64,000 nucleotides of DNA from Bradyrhizobium macuxiense (GTDB lineage: Bacteria; Pseudomonadota; Alphaproteobacteria; Rhizobiales; Xanthobacteraceae). Location: contig NZ_LNCU01000042.1 of NCBI RefSeq assembly GCF_001542415.1, forward strand, positions 19,532 to 83,531, in the 5' to 3' direction. Below are positions 49,762 to 59,702 of this stretch, in pieces. The translations under genes and the position numbers were made by a program. The notes under the pieces are model-generated. The model searched no databases, was not told where the DNA came from, and saw only the letters and a list, made by a program, of their open reading frames with translations. The first letter of the stretch is position 1, and the number at the start of each line of letters is the position of its first letter.

Positions 49762-49793
49762 GAGAACCGGCGCCCGGTTTCCGGATCATGCTC
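49762..49793. repeat. Partial REP-like copy before the ppiD-like stop
   Basis: GAACCGG...CCGGTTTCCGGATCATGC is half of the palindrome seen at 32831, 48637 and 52714. It ends over the last bases of the ppiD-like gene. Only one arm of the outer stem is kept. Confidence 0.45.
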
Positions 49794-51693
49794 AATTATT
49801 TGCGCCTGTCACCTGTGCGAAGGCGGCCTCGTTGACGGTCATGCCGATGTCGGACTCGATCTTGGTGACGTATTGCGCGACCTGCTCGTCGCTCAACGAG
49901 CGCCGCACGGCCTCCTGGAGCTTCTTGACCTCGTCGGAGGCGAAGTCGACCGACGGGTCCGTCACGTTGGTGACGCGGAAGACGATCCATTGCCCGCCGC
50001 CGGCGGCCGGCGTCTGTCCGTCGCCGTCCTTGGCTGTGCGGAACGCCGCGGTGACCACCGCAGCCGGCACGCCGGGCGGGGTCGCATCGCGGCGGAAGTT
50101 TGCCGCGGTCTCGACCTTGACGCCGGCAGCGGCGGCCTCGTCGGTGAGCTTGCTGCCGCCGTCCAGCTTCTTGACGATGTCGGTCGCCTTGGTGCGCAGC
50201 CGGCTCGAGATCTGGTCCTCGCGCCATTTCGCCTCGACCTGGTCGCGAACCTCGTCGAGGTTGCGCTCGCGCGACGGCGTAATGCCGAGCACCTCGTACC
50301 AGACGTAGCCGCCTTCGAACTGGATCGGGTCGTTGTCGACGCCGACGTCGCTGCCGAAGGCCTGCGAGACCACGTCGAGACCTTTGGGAATGTCCGGTGC
50401 AAGCTGGCCGTTCGGCAGACGGCCCGACCGATCGACCGCGTCGATGGTGACGGCAGCCAGTCCGAGCTTCTGCGCGGCCTCGGCGACGCTGGCGCCGCCG
50501 CCGCGTTCGTCTTCCATCTTGTCGCGCAGTTCGGAGACCTTGCTGCGGGCCCGCTCAGCGGCGATCTGGCTCTTGATGGTTGCCGCGACGCTTTCATAGG
50601 TCGGCGTCACACCAGGCTCGATCTTCCCGACCTTGACCAGCGCCACGCCGAATTCACCCTTCACCGGCTGGCTGACCTCACCCGAGGGCAGCGAGAATGC
50701 TGCAGTGGCGACGGCCGGATCGAGGATCGCCGATTTCGCAACCAGGCCGAGATTCACGTCGGTCGGGTTGAGCTTGCGCTCCTTGGCGATGTCGTCGAAC
50801 GAGGTGCCTGACGTGATGCGGGCACGCGCAGCCTGGGCGTCCTCGGCATTCGGAAACACGATCTGCGAGACCTCGCGCTTTTCCGGCGTGCTGATCTGCT
50901 CGCGGCGCTGCTCGAAGATCTTCTTGGCGTCCTCGTCGGAGACGGTCTCCCACTTGCCGATCGACACGGGCGTGATCGCAACGAAGGAAATCTTGCGATA
51001 CTCGGGCGCGCGGAACTGGACCTTGTGATCCTCGAAATAGGCAGCAAGCGCTTCGGGCGAGGGCGGTTCGATGGTGCCGGCCTGGGCGGCGCCGAGGCTG
51101 ATGTAGTCGATCGAACGCTCCTCGTTCTGGAAGCGCGTCAGCGCCTCGATCAACGATTTCGGCGGCTCTACGCCGGACGAGATGGTGCCCGCGATCTGCC
51201 GGCGCAGGCCGACGCGGCGCTGCTCGGCGATGTAGCGGCCTTCGGTGTAGCCGTAATTGCGGATCACGGCCTGGAAGCGCTGCGGGTCGAACTGGCCGTT
51301 GAGGCCCTTGAAGGTCGGATCGTTGTAGATCGTGCGCAGCACCTCGGCATCGGACTGGTTGAGGCCCATGCGGCGCGCTTCCTCATCCATCGCGGCTTCG
51401 GCCAACGTCTGCTGCAGCACCTGACGGTCGATTCCGAAGGCGCGCGCCTGGTCCGGGCTCAGCGGACGGCCGAACTGGCGGCCGAGCTGCTGCAGGCGAT
51501 CGGTATAGATCTGGCGGAACTGCTCGGCCGAAATCTCGGTGCTGCCGACCTTGGCCAGCGTCGACTGTCCGAATCCCCTGAAAATGTCGGCGATGCCCCA
51601 AATTCCGAAACTGACGATCAAAACGCCCATCACAACGGCCATAATCGTCTTGCCGAGCCAGTTTGATGAGGCTTTCCGCATTCCTCGAAGCAT
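49792..51693 (-). CDS. Periplasmic SurA/PpiD-type peptidyl-prolyl isomerase
   Basis: Inner-membrane anchored foldase for secreted and outer-membrane proteins, 633 residues. Membrane helix [20 protein letters not shown] near the N-terminus, then the SurA-type N domain ([15 protein letters not shown]), a parvulin-like PpiC domain around residues 260-360 ([19 protein letters not shown]), and helical C-terminal parts as in PpiD. The start is set at 51693 ([15 protein letters not shown]); 51681 is an alternative. It precedes trpD on the same strand and is divergent from tpiA. The tpiA-ppiD-trpD order is common in rhizobia. Confidence 0.9.
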   Translation of the reverse strand: MLRGMRKASSNWLGKTIMAVVMGVLIVSFGIWGIADIFRGFGQSTLAKVGSTEISAEQFRQIYTDRLQQLGRQFGRPLSPDQARAFGIDRQVLQQTLAEAAMDEEARRMGLNQSDAEVLRTIYNDPTFKGLNGQFDPQRFQAVIRNYGYTEGRYIAEQRRVGLRRQIAGTISSGVEPPKSLIEALTRFQNEERSIDYISLGAAQAGTIEPPSPEALAAYFEDHKVQFRAPEYRKISFVAITPVSIGKWETVSDEDAKKIFEQRREQISTPEKREVSQIVFPNAEDAQAARARITSGTSFDDIAKERKLNPTDVNLGLVAKSAILDPAVATAAFSLPSGEVSQPVKGEFGVALVKVGKIEPGVTPTYESVAATIKSQIAAERARSKVSELRDKMEDERGGGASVAEAAQKLGLAAVTIDAVDRSGRLPNGQLAPDIPKGLDVVSQAFGSDVGVDNDPIQFEGGYVWYEVLGITPSRERNLDEVRDQVEAKWREDQISSRLRTKATDIVKKLDGGSKLTDEAAAAGVKVETAANFRRDATPPGVPAAVVTAAFRTAKDGDGQTPAAGGGQWIVFRVTNVTDPSVDFASDEVKKLQEAVRRSLSDEQVAQYVTKIESDIGMTVNEAAFAQVTGANN

Positions 51694-51944
51694 GGGTCCA
51701 ACTTGTTTTGCAGGAGGGGAACCGGGTCGTGCCCAAGGCGGAGCTTGTGTCCCGCAGCAGGGCGTCACCGAATTGAAAACCCATCATAAAGTGGCGGCCG
51801 TTCCCCCGCAACCTTGGCTGCGTGGATGGATTGAAGCGAGGAATCGCCGCGCGACTCGGACGCAGGCCGGGCGAAGCCCCTCTCTGGAAGTCGGAGGCGG
51901 CCTCTGCTAGCCCATGAGAACGCTTGAACGATGGGAAATCCGAC

Positions 51945-52697
51945 ATGACCGATGCCATCCGGCCGCTGATCGCCGGCAACTGGAAAATGAACGGCCTGAA
52001 ATCTTCTTTTGGTGAGTTCGAGGCGATGCTGGCGGGCGCCGGCGACCTCGCCGGAAAAGCCGATCTCCTGGTCTGCCCGCCTGCGACTTTGGTTGGAGCC
52101 TTTGCCGACCGAGCGCGTGGCGGAAAGGTTGCCGTCGGTGCCCAGGATTGCCATCCCAAGCCGTCCGGCGCCCATACCGGCGACCTGGCGGCGGAGATGT
52201 TTGCGGATCTGGGCGCTGTCGCGATCATTGTCGGCCATTCCGAGCGCCGCGCCGACCACGGCGAGACCGATGCGCTGGTCCGGCAGAAGGCGGAGGCCGC
52301 CTGGCGGGTGGGCCTGACCGCGATCGTCTGCATCGGCGAGACGCGCGAGCAGCGCGATGCCGGCAAGACGCTGGATATCTGCGGCACCCAGCTCAAGGGC
52401 TCGCTGCCGGACGGTGCGACGTCGGCCAATCTGGTGGTGGCCTATGAACCGGTCTGGGCGATCGGCACCGGCCTGACCCCGACCGCGAAAGATGTCGAGG
52501 ACGTTCACAGGTTTATTCGCGGCGTGCTCACCGATCGCTTCAAGGGCGAGGGCGAGAAGGTCCGGATTCTCTATGGTGGCTCGGTCAAGCCGTCGAACGC
52601 GGCAGAGCTGATGGCCGTCGCCAATGTCAACGGCGCGTTGGTCGGCGGCGCCAGCCTGAAGGCGTCGGATTTTCTGGCGATCGCGGCGGGCTGTTAG
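51945..52697 (+). CDS. tpiA: Triosephosphate isomerase
   Basis: Interconverts dihydroxyacetone phosphate and glyceraldehyde 3-phosphate. 250 residues. GNWKMNG near residue 10 holds catalytic Lys, GHSERR near 93 the electrophilic His, and [10 protein letters not shown] near 165 the catalytic Glu; YGGSVKPSN is the phosphate loop. The ATG at 51945 follows GGGAAATC; an upstream TTG is not needed. It is divergent from the PpiD-like gene across about 250 bases and convergent with a GNAT gene. Confidence 0.98.
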   Translation: MTDAIRPLIAGNWKMNGLKSSFGEFEAMLAGAGDLAGKADLLVCPPATLVGAFADRARGGKVAVGAQDCHPKPSGAHTGDLAAEMFADLGAVAIIVGHSERRADHGETDALVRQKAEAAWRVGLTAIVCIGETREQRDAGKTLDICGTQLKGSLPDGATSANLVVAYEPVWAIGTGLTPTAKDVEDVHRFIRGVLTDRFKGEGEKVRILYGGSVKPSNAAELMAVANVNGALVGGASLKASDFLAIAAGC

Positions 52698-52713
52698 GCC
52701 CTTCTCATTTGAA

Positions 52714-52758
52714 GCATGGTCTGCTCGGAAAACCGCTGCGCACTTTTCCGAATCATGC
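52714..52758. terminator. REP-like palindrome acting as bidirectional terminator after tpiA
   Basis: GCATG (52714-52718) and CATGC (52754-52758) enclose CGGAAAA (52726-52732) and TTTTCCG (52744-52750). It is the same family as 32831 and lies exactly between the convergent stop codons of tpiA and the GNAT gene. On either strand the stem is bordered by short T or A runs only, so termination strength is uncertain. Confidence 0.6.
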
Positions 52759-52759
52759 G

Positions 52760-53284
52760 TCAGGCCGCACCGATCTTCTTCCAGTAGATCAACGTCCCGG
52801 TGAGGCCGCCATGCGGCTTCAGGGCGTAGTCCGGGATAATGCCGGTGAGGCGGAAGCCCAGCCGCTCATAGAGCGGGGCGGCGCCGTCTTCTTCGGCGGT
52901 GTCGAGCACGAGCAGCGTGCGCCCGTGATCGATTGCGAGCTGCTCGGCGGCGCGCATCAACGCCGTCGCCACTCCGCGATTGCGGTGCGAGAGCCGCGTC
53001 ATCATCTTGGCGATCTCAGCACGGTGCGGCTGGTTCGGCGGCAGCTTGAGCAGCAACGTCACCGTGCCGATCAGCGTCTCGCCGTCGAAGGCGCCGAGCA
53101 CGATGCGCTCGCCGCGCGCGGCCGCGCCGAGCGAGTCCTTCCAGAACGAGCAGGCCTCATCGAGCGGCAACGGATGCATGAAGCTCACCGAGCCGCCGTT
53201 GGCGACGGTTTCGACAAGCAGCTCACCGAGCGCCCTGCAAATCTGCGGCGTGTCATCGAGCGGCTTGATGGTGTAGGACGACAT
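52760..53284 (-). CDS. GNAT-family N-acetyltransferase
   Basis: 174 residues; the acetyl-CoA binding motif is SHRNRGVATALMRAAEQLA (about residues 100-118, R/Q-x-x-G-x-A), with strand LLVLDTAEEDGAAPLYERLGF afterwards. Such a protein typically acetylates small amines or protein N-termini; tabtoxin-resistance-like or amine acetyltransferases look similar. It begins four bases after the stop of an XRE-cupin gene and is certainly in the same operon, so the regulator probably controls it. Confidence 0.88.
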   Translation of the reverse strand: MSSYTIKPLDDTPQICRALGELLVETVANGGSVSFMHPLPLDEACSFWKDSLGAAARGERIVLGAFDGETLIGTVTLLLKLPPNQPHRAEIAKMMTRLSHRNRGVATALMRAAEQLAIDHGRTLLVLDTAEEDGAAPLYERLGFRLTGIIPDYALKPHGGLTGTLIYWKKIGAA

Positions 53285-53288
53285 GCGT

Positions 53289-53855
53289 TCAACTCCGGGC
53301 CAGCGCGACGACGTAGGTGCACGCGGCGTTGCTCTCGTTGGCGAAGGTCGTCTCCGCCGGCGGGCCGAAGCCGAGGCAATCGCCGGCAGCGAGCGCGTGG
53401 CGTGCGCCGCCTTCGGTGATGATGAGGCTGCCGCTCAGCACCCAGACCAGCTGGCGGATATGGGCGTAGGAGGAGGCGGGCAGGGTGACGGCCTGCTTCG
53501 GCGGCAGTTCGACCCGCGCGAGTTCAACCGGATGATCGGGGCGGCTGAACACCTGGCGGCGCAGATAGCCGGTTTCCGGATCGCGCCAGACCGGTTGGGT
53601 GGCGGCGCGTGACAATCGTTCGCCCTGGCCCTCGGCGCGCAGCATCAGCCCGGCCAAAGTGAGATCGAAGGCGGAGGCCAGGCGCACCAGCACGACGGCG
53701 GTGGGGCTGACCTCGGCGCGCTCGATCTTGCTGATGGTCGCCTTGGAGACGCCGGAGCGCTCGGCGAGTTCGGCCAGCGACCAGCCGCGGCCGTCGCGCT
53801 CGAGCCTGATGCGCTGGGCCAGGCGTTGGCTTAGATCGTCTACCAAAGTATCCAT
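53289..53855 (-). CDS. XRE-family regulator with C-terminal cupin
   Basis: 188 residues: HTH_3 at residues ~10-65 (GWSLAELAERSGVSKATISKIERAEVSPT) and a small cupin domain (about 105-185; LVWVLSGSLIITEGG, GDCLGFGP) for ligand sensing. The ATG at 53855 is supported by a TATTAT box exactly six bases before it and no ribosome site, so the mRNA may be leaderless. A palindrome overlaps the start. It is cotranscribed with the GNAT gene and is divergent from secG. Confidence 0.88.
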   Translation of the reverse strand: MDTLVDDLSQRLAQRIRLERDGRGWSLAELAERSGVSKATISKIERAEVSPTAVVLVRLASAFDLTLAGLMLRAEGQGERLSRAATQPVWRDPETGYLRRQVFSRPDHPVELARVELPPKQAVTLPASSYAHIRQLVWVLSGSLIITEGGARHALAAGDCLGFGPPAETTFANESNAACTYVVALARS

Positions 53856-53871
53856 TTGTCTATAATAATGG
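53852..53871. promoter_or_regulatory. Palindrome over the start of the XRE-cupin gene; leaderless promoter
   Basis: CCATT (53852-53856) and AATGG (53867-53871) flank ten bases and include the ATG and the -10-like TATTAT (minus strand 53867-53862). TTGATC (minus strand 53891-53886) is a possible -35 at 18 bases. Binding of the regulator here would block its own transcription. Confidence 0.4.
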
Positions 53872-54060
53872 AATTGCGTGGGTTCGATCAAGCCCTGCGT
53901 CGACGGCGGTGCGGATCGCTTGAGATCGTCGGCACTGCGACTATCTCGGGGGTGACAATGCCCGGTGCAATCGTGTAACAGGGCGCGACTTCACGAAAAC
54001 CCGTAAAGCCGATAGCGCCGATTGCCCGGCCGCTTCGCGGCTTGTCACGGAAGGCTCGCA

Positions 54061-54462
54061 ATGCAGACTGTTGCTATCGTCATTCACCTCATGATTGTCG
54101 CCGTGCTGATCGGTGCTGTGCTGCTGCAGAAATCGGAAGGCGGCGGCCTCGGCATGGGGGGCGGCGCCGGTTTCATGTCCAGCCGCGGCACCGCGAATTT
54201 GCTGACCCGGACCACCGCGGTCCTCGCGGTAGGCTTCTTCGTCACCAGCCTGTTCCTGTCCTGGTACGCGGGCTACGACCGCAAGCCGGCCTCGATCATC
54301 GGCAGCGGCGCGCCGGCGCAGTCGCAGCCGGCCGGTCCGTCCGCCCCGCTCAGCGCCCCGACCTCGGGCGGTATTCTCGATTCGCTGAAGAAGGCCGACC
54401 AACAGCAGCAGGGCCAGCAGCCGGCGGCCCCGGCCAGTCCGCAGGCGCCTCGGTCGCAATAA
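54061..54462 (+). CDS. secG: Preprotein translocase subunit SecG
   Basis: Accessory subunit of SecYEG in the inner membrane. 133 residues: first helix (VAIVIHLMIVAVLIGAVLL), the conserved QKSEGGGLGMGGGAGFMSSRGTANLLTRTT loop, second helix (AVLAVGFFVTSLFLSWYAG), and a long Pro/Gln/Ala-rich cytoplasmic tail, common in alphaproteobacteria. The ATG at 54061 follows GGAAGG. The order tpiA-secG-pyrG is conserved; here a GNAT/XRE operon is inserted between tpiA and secG. Confidence 0.97.
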   Translation: MQTVAIVIHLMIVAVLIGAVLLQKSEGGGLGMGGGAGFMSSRGTANLLTRTTAVLAVGFFVTSLFLSWYAGYDRKPASIIGSGAPAQSQPAGPSAPLSAPTSGGILDSLKKADQQQQGQQPAAPASPQAPRSQ

Positions 54463-54474
54463 AGCAGGGTGGCC

Positions 54475-54503
54475 ATGCAGGATGACGGCTTGGCATCCTG
54501 CAT
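54475..54503 (+). terminator. Hairpin after secG
   Basis: ATGCAGGATG (54475-54484) and CATCCTGCAT (54494-54503) are perfect 10-bp complements with a 9-base loop, 13 bases after the secG stop. The base after it begins CAAAAACC, not a T-tract, so this may protect the secG mRNA end rather than terminate it. Confidence 0.4.
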
Positions 54504-54556
54504 CAAAAACCCCAATCAATGCTCTGAAATCGCACTCAATTTAGCGTAGCCCACAG

Positions 54557-54603
54557 CCCGGCAGATTGTTTGCCGGGAGCAGGCGATTCGTTTTGCGAAT
54601 CGC
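54557..54603 (+). promoter_or_regulatory. Two tandem hairpins in the pyrG leader
   Basis: CCCGGCA (54557-54563) pairs with TGCCGGG (54571-54577), and GCGATTCG (54583-54590) with CGAATCGC (54596-54603); both stems are perfect. They end 26 bases before the pyrG ATG, just upstream of AGGAG. They might sense translation or nucleotide supply, but this is inference only. Confidence 0.45.
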
Positions 54604-54623
54604 AGGAGTCGGATTAAAGGTAA

Positions 54624-56261
<1,638 letters not shown>

Positions 56262-56279
56262 GCTTCTGTCAGACGAACG

Positions 56280-56307
56280 GCGGTCTTGTGCCGCGCGTTC
56301 AGACCGC
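56280..56307. terminator. Convergent hairpin between pyrG and the methyltransferase gene
   Basis: GCGGTCT (56280-56286) and AGACCGC (56301-56307) flank a 14-base loop. The right arm includes the stop codon of the minus-strand methyltransferase gene (56299-56301). Neither side has a strong T-tract. Confidence 0.35.
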
Positions 56308-56967
56308 TGGGATGCAGTCGCGCTCGGTCTTCTGCTTGCTCGCATCCCGCGAAACATTCGAGCTCGCCGCCGTCGCCGCATCGTGCGTGATGAACCTCGA
56401 TTGCGGGCGACGCGTCAGCCGGTAGACCGCAGCGGGCGGCACGTTGAGGATCGCGCGATCGACCAGCGTGGCGCGCAGGCCGAGCCGGTCGAGGATCGGC
56501 CGCGGCACCGGGCAGCGCATGCCGTAGGTGAATTGATAGAACGCGCCTCCCGGACGTAGATAGCCGAACGCGCCGCTGACAATCGAGATCACCTTGCGCG
56601 GCGACATGTTGAGCAGTGGTAGCCCGCTGATGACGGCGCCGACGGGCGCGTCTCGATAGAGCCGTTCCGGGGCCAGCCTCGATGCGTCCATCCAGAGCAC
56701 GCGCGCGCCGGGAAAGCGGAGCTGCAGAAGCCGCATGAAGTCGGAGCCGTATTCCACCAGCGTGAGGTCCTGCTGGCGCACGCCGCGCTTCAACAGTTGA
56801 TAGGTGAAGGCGCCCGTTCCCGGACCGAGCTCCAGGATCGGTCCGGTCTCGGGCGTGATGTCCCGGGTGATCAGCTCGGCAAGCGCAGTGCCTGAGGGCG
56901 CAATCGCGCCGACGCGGCCAGGCGCCGCCATCCAGGCCGTGAAGAAGGAGAGGAAATCGTGTGACAT
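56299..56967 (-). CDS. Class I SAM methyltransferase, phospholipid N-methyltransferase (PmtA)-like
   Basis: 222 residues from the ATG at 56967 (MSHDFLSFFTAWM), which has CTGGGA upstream; ATGs at 56973 and 57036 are alternatives. SAM motif I is ILELGPGTGAFTYQLL (about residues 45-60), motif II LTLVEYGSDF, and a VISGLPLLNM segment corresponds to motif IV. This pattern is that of KsgA-like phospholipid N-methyltransferases, which turn phosphatidylethanolamine into phosphatidylcholine in rhizobia. An amine substrate other than PE cannot be excluded. The gene is downstream of a two-component pair on the same strand, separated by 99 bases. Confidence 0.8.
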   Translation of the reverse strand: MSHDFLSFFTAWMAAPGRVGAIAPSGTALAELITRDITPETGPILELGPGTGAFTYQLLKRGVRQQDLTLVEYGSDFMRLLQLRFPGARVLWMDASRLAPERLYRDAPVGAVISGLPLLNMSPRKVISIVSGAFGYLRPGGAFYQFTYGMRCPVPRPILDRLGLRATLVDRAILNVPPAAVYRLTRRPQSRFITHDAATAASSNVSRDASKQKTERDCIPAV

Positions 56968-57066
56968 TGGCATTCCCAGCAAGGTGTCGTGCCTCGATTC
57001 GAGTGCGAGGCATGATTTGTTTTGCAGGGTCTGCATTGCGTCAGCATTGCGCGATGGCGCGCGGCG

Positions 57067-58446
57067 TCACTTCGCGTTCGAAGCCGGCGGCAATGTGAGG
57101 CGAAAGTGGGCGCCGCCCGTGGGGCCGTCGAGCACCGCGACATCGCCGCCGTGCAGCCGCACGATCTCGCGCACCATGTTGAGGCCGAGGCCGGCGCCGC
57201 GATCGAGCGGTGCCAGGCGGTAGAATGGATCGAAGATCTGCGTCCGCTGATCCGATGGAATGCCGTTGCCTTCGTCGGTGACGTCGATCGTCGCGGGCCG
57301 GCCGATATGAATGGTGATCGTGCCGCGCCGGCCGCCATGCTGGATCGCGTTCTGCACCAGATTGGTTAGCGCGCGCTCCAGCGCGGCGCGGTCGCCGAGC
57401 GCCTCGACGCGTTCGACCTCGGCCTCGAGCGACAACTCGTAGCCGGCCGCGATTGCAAGCGGCGCGAGGTCCGCGGCGACGCTCCGTGCGACCGCGACGA
57501 GATCGACCCGCGCGAACGGATTGCGGCACTGGTCGAAGCGCTGGATGTCGAGCAGCTGCTCGGCAAGCGTGGCGAGCCGGGCCGAGTCTTCCAGCAGTCG
57601 CGTTCTTTCGGGGCTCGCCGGCAGCGACTCCAGCCGCGTGTTGAGGATCGCGATCGGCGTGCGCAATTCGTGCGCGGCATCGGCAACGAAGCGCTGGTGG
57701 CGCGAATAGCCGTCATCGAGCCGCTTCAGCGCATCGTTGATGGCGGTGACCAGCGGCGCGACTTCGCGCGGGAGATGGTCTGCCGACAACCGGCTGCCGC
57801 GCTCGCGGAAATCGATCTGGCGTGCCTCGTCGGCGGTGGTGTCGAGGCCGGCGAAGGCGCGCCGCACCACCATCGGTGTCGCCACGAAGGTGGCGGCGGC
57901 CATCAGCAGCAGACCGGGCAGGGCGACGGCGAGAAAGGCCAGCGCCGTCGCGACCACGGTCCTCGCGCCGGACAATGGTCCTTGAGTGGCTGTGAGCACC
58001 TGCACGGTGCCGGCGTCGGTGTTGACGCGCTTCATGCGCGCCGGCGGCTTGCGAGGATCGTCCTCGAACAACTGCCAGCCGAGCCGCGCCTGGCTGATCT
58101 GGTCGAGCGCGTCACCGATCCTGGCAAATTCGGGCGGCACTGTACCTTCCGACAATGAATGGCCTTGCCGGTCCCGCACTACGAACCAGAGGTCGGGCGT
58201 GTTCTCGCGAAGCTCCTTCAGTTCGGCCGTAGGGCGTAGCGTCAGCCCGCCCTGTGGATCGCGGTCGATCGCGCGTTGCACGATGGCGATAACGTGATCC
58301 TCGTCCCGCGGGACAAGCAGGATACCGGAGGCGCACAGCGCGCCGATCAGGACAACGACGAGCGCAGCGAGCAGCACCGCCTGCATCGAGATCAGCCGCC
58401 AGCTCAGCCGCGATCGCAGGCAATACGGTTCGGCGCGCGTGCTCAT
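57067..58446 (-). CDS. Sensor histidine kinase of an OmpR-type pair
   Basis: 459 residues with two membrane segments (about 20-45 and 160-190) enclosing a ~115-residue periplasmic sensor, a HAMP region (residues ~190-240), the H-box FVADAAHELRTPIAIL and C-terminal ATPase with N (NLVQNAIQHGG), G1 (DEGNGIP) and G2 (GLGLNMVREIV) boxes. Its start overlaps the response regulator stop by four bases, so they are translated together. QseC/TctE-like in layout. The signal is unknown. The downstream methyltransferase gene may be in its regulon. Confidence 0.93.
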   Translation of the reverse strand: MSTRAEPYCLRSRLSWRLISMQAVLLAALVVVLIGALCASGILLVPRDEDHVIAIVQRAIDRDPQGGLTLRPTAELKELRENTPDLWFVVRDRQGHSLSEGTVPPEFARIGDALDQISQARLGWQLFEDDPRKPPARMKRVNTDAGTVQVLTATQGPLSGARTVVATALAFLAVALPGLLLMAAATFVATPMVVRRAFAGLDTTADEARQIDFRERGSRLSADHLPREVAPLVTAINDALKRLDDGYSRHQRFVADAAHELRTPIAILNTRLESLPASPERTRLLEDSARLATLAEQLLDIQRFDQCRNPFARVDLVAVARSVAADLAPLAIAAGYELSLEAEVERVEALGDRAALERALTNLVQNAIQHGGRRGTITIHIGRPATIDVTDEGNGIPSDQRTQIFDPFYRLAPLDRGAGLGLNMVREIVRLHGGDVAVLDGPTGGAHFRLTLPPASNAK

Positions 58447-59117
58447 GGGACCTGCTTCAGCAGATAGCCGACGCCGCGGATGCTGTGGATCTCGACGCCG
58501 GCATCGGCGTCGGCAAGCTTGCGCCGCAGCCGCGAGACATGGGTATCGAGCGCGTTCGACTGGATTGCGTCGTCGAAATTGTAGACAGCTTCTTCGAGCG
58601 TGGAGCGCAACACCGTGCGGCCCGTGCGTCGCAGCAGCGCTTCCAGCACCAGGAGTTCGCGGCGCGGCAGCTCGAGCGGGCTGCCGCCGACGCTCACCTC
58701 GCGATGGCTGCAGTCGAACGCGATGCGGCCGGCCCTGATAACCTCGAGCTGCACGTTGGCGGGACGTCGCAGCACGGCGCGCAGCCGTGCCAGCAATTCC
58801 TCGACGGCGAAGGGTTTTGCGAGATAGTCGTCGGCGCCGCTGTCGAGGCCGGTGATGCGGTCGGCGAGGTCACCGCGCGCCGTCAGCACGATGATCGGCA
58901 CGCCATCGGCCCGGGCCCGCAGTTTCGGGATCAGCGCGAGCCCGTCGCCGTCGGGAAGCTGGCGGTCGAGCAGGACCGCGCCATGCACGTCCGCGGAGAT
59001 CGCCTCTTCGGCCTCGGCCAGGGTCGGGACGTGATCGACCACCATGTCGTAGCCTTTCAGCGCCTGCGACAGCGCCGCCGCCATCTCGGCTTCGTCTTCA
59101 ACCAACAGAATCCGCAT
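58443..59117 (-). CDS. Response regulator, OmpR/PhoB family
   Basis: 224 residues. Receiver domain: acidic pair EDE near 7-9, phospho-acceptor Asp in LLDRQLPDGDGL (about 51), Thr in IVLTARG and Lys in DDYLAKPF. C-terminal winged helix with the transactivation loop and recognition helix VYNFDDAIQSNALDTHVSRLRRKL. First gene of the operon, followed by the sensor kinase with a four-base overlap. The promoter should lie in the 185 bases before 59117. Confidence 0.94.
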   Translation of the reverse strand: MRILLVEDEAEMAAALSQALKGYDMVVDHVPTLAEAEEAISADVHGAVLLDRQLPDGDGLALIPKLRARADGVPIIVLTARGDLADRITGLDSGADDYLAKPFAVEELLARLRAVLRRPANVQLEVIRAGRIAFDCSHREVSVGGSPLELPRRELLVLEALLRRTGRTVLRSTLEEAVYNFDDAIQSNALDTHVSRLRRKLADADAGVEIHSIRGVGYLLKQVP

Positions 59118-59302
59118 ATCCTTATAAGGTCCAGACCTTCAACCGCATGTCCTGAGCGGCTCGTTCTAGGGCCTGTAACATTGCCGCAGCATTGCGGGAA
59201 ATAGTCCGCCTGCGCCGGGCAGGGGTGCCATGTTGTCACCCCTCAAGACAGCCGGGAACCCGCTCGCTATAACCTCGGCTCGACAAACAGGGAGGATCGC
59301 CG

Positions 59303-59629
59303 ATGATCTACGAGACCCGTGTCTACCGCTGCCTGCCGGGCCGGTTGCCTGCGCTGCTGAAGCGCTTCGAGACCGTCACGCTCAAGCTCTGGGACAAGCA
59401 TGGCATCAGGCAGGCCGGCTTCTTTACGACCTTGGTCGGGGAATCCAACCAGGAACTGACTTACCTGCTGGCCTGGGAATCGCTCGCCGAGCGAGAGAAG
59501 AAGTGGACCGCGTTTGTGAACGACCCGGAGTGGATCACGGCGCGTGCCAAGACCGAGGAGGACGGCCAGATCGTTCTCAACATCGTCAACCAGCTCCTAG
59601 TGCCGACCGCGTTTTCAGCGGTGAAGTGA
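59303..59629 (+). CDS. NIPSNAP-family protein
   Basis: 108 residues of a dimeric alpha-beta barrel fold. The pattern YETRVYRCLPGRLPALLKRFE and ELTYLLAWESLAEREKKWTAFVNDPEW is diagnostic of NIPSNAP. No activity is established for most bacterial members. The ribosome site GGGAGG lies just upstream of the ATG. It stands alone, divergent from the regulator pair and convergent with the PAAR-like gene. Confidence 0.88.
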   Translation: MIYETRVYRCLPGRLPALLKRFETVTLKLWDKHGIRQAGFFTTLVGESNQELTYLLAWESLAEREKKWTAFVNDPEWITARAKTEEDGQIVLNIVNQLLVPTAFSAVK

Positions 59630-59658
59630 GCCGGCCCCGCCAAGATTGCACTGGAATT

Positions 59659-59690
59659 GCGCGATGCGATCCGTCCCGATCGCGTCGCGC
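59659..59690. terminator. Convergent hairpin between NIPSNAP and PAAR-like genes
   Basis: GCGCGATGCGATC (59659-59671) pairs with GATCGCGTCGCGC (59678-59690) over 13 bases with one G-T pair and a 6-base loop. Centred between the two stops; no clear T-tract. Confidence 0.45.
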
Positions 59691-59702
59691 GCCGCAGGAC
59701 CG

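Noticed and set aside
47382..49835. 817-codon plus-strand frame opposite moaC, trpC and trpD
   Set aside because: Antisense shadow of three well-supported genes with matching conserved motifs.
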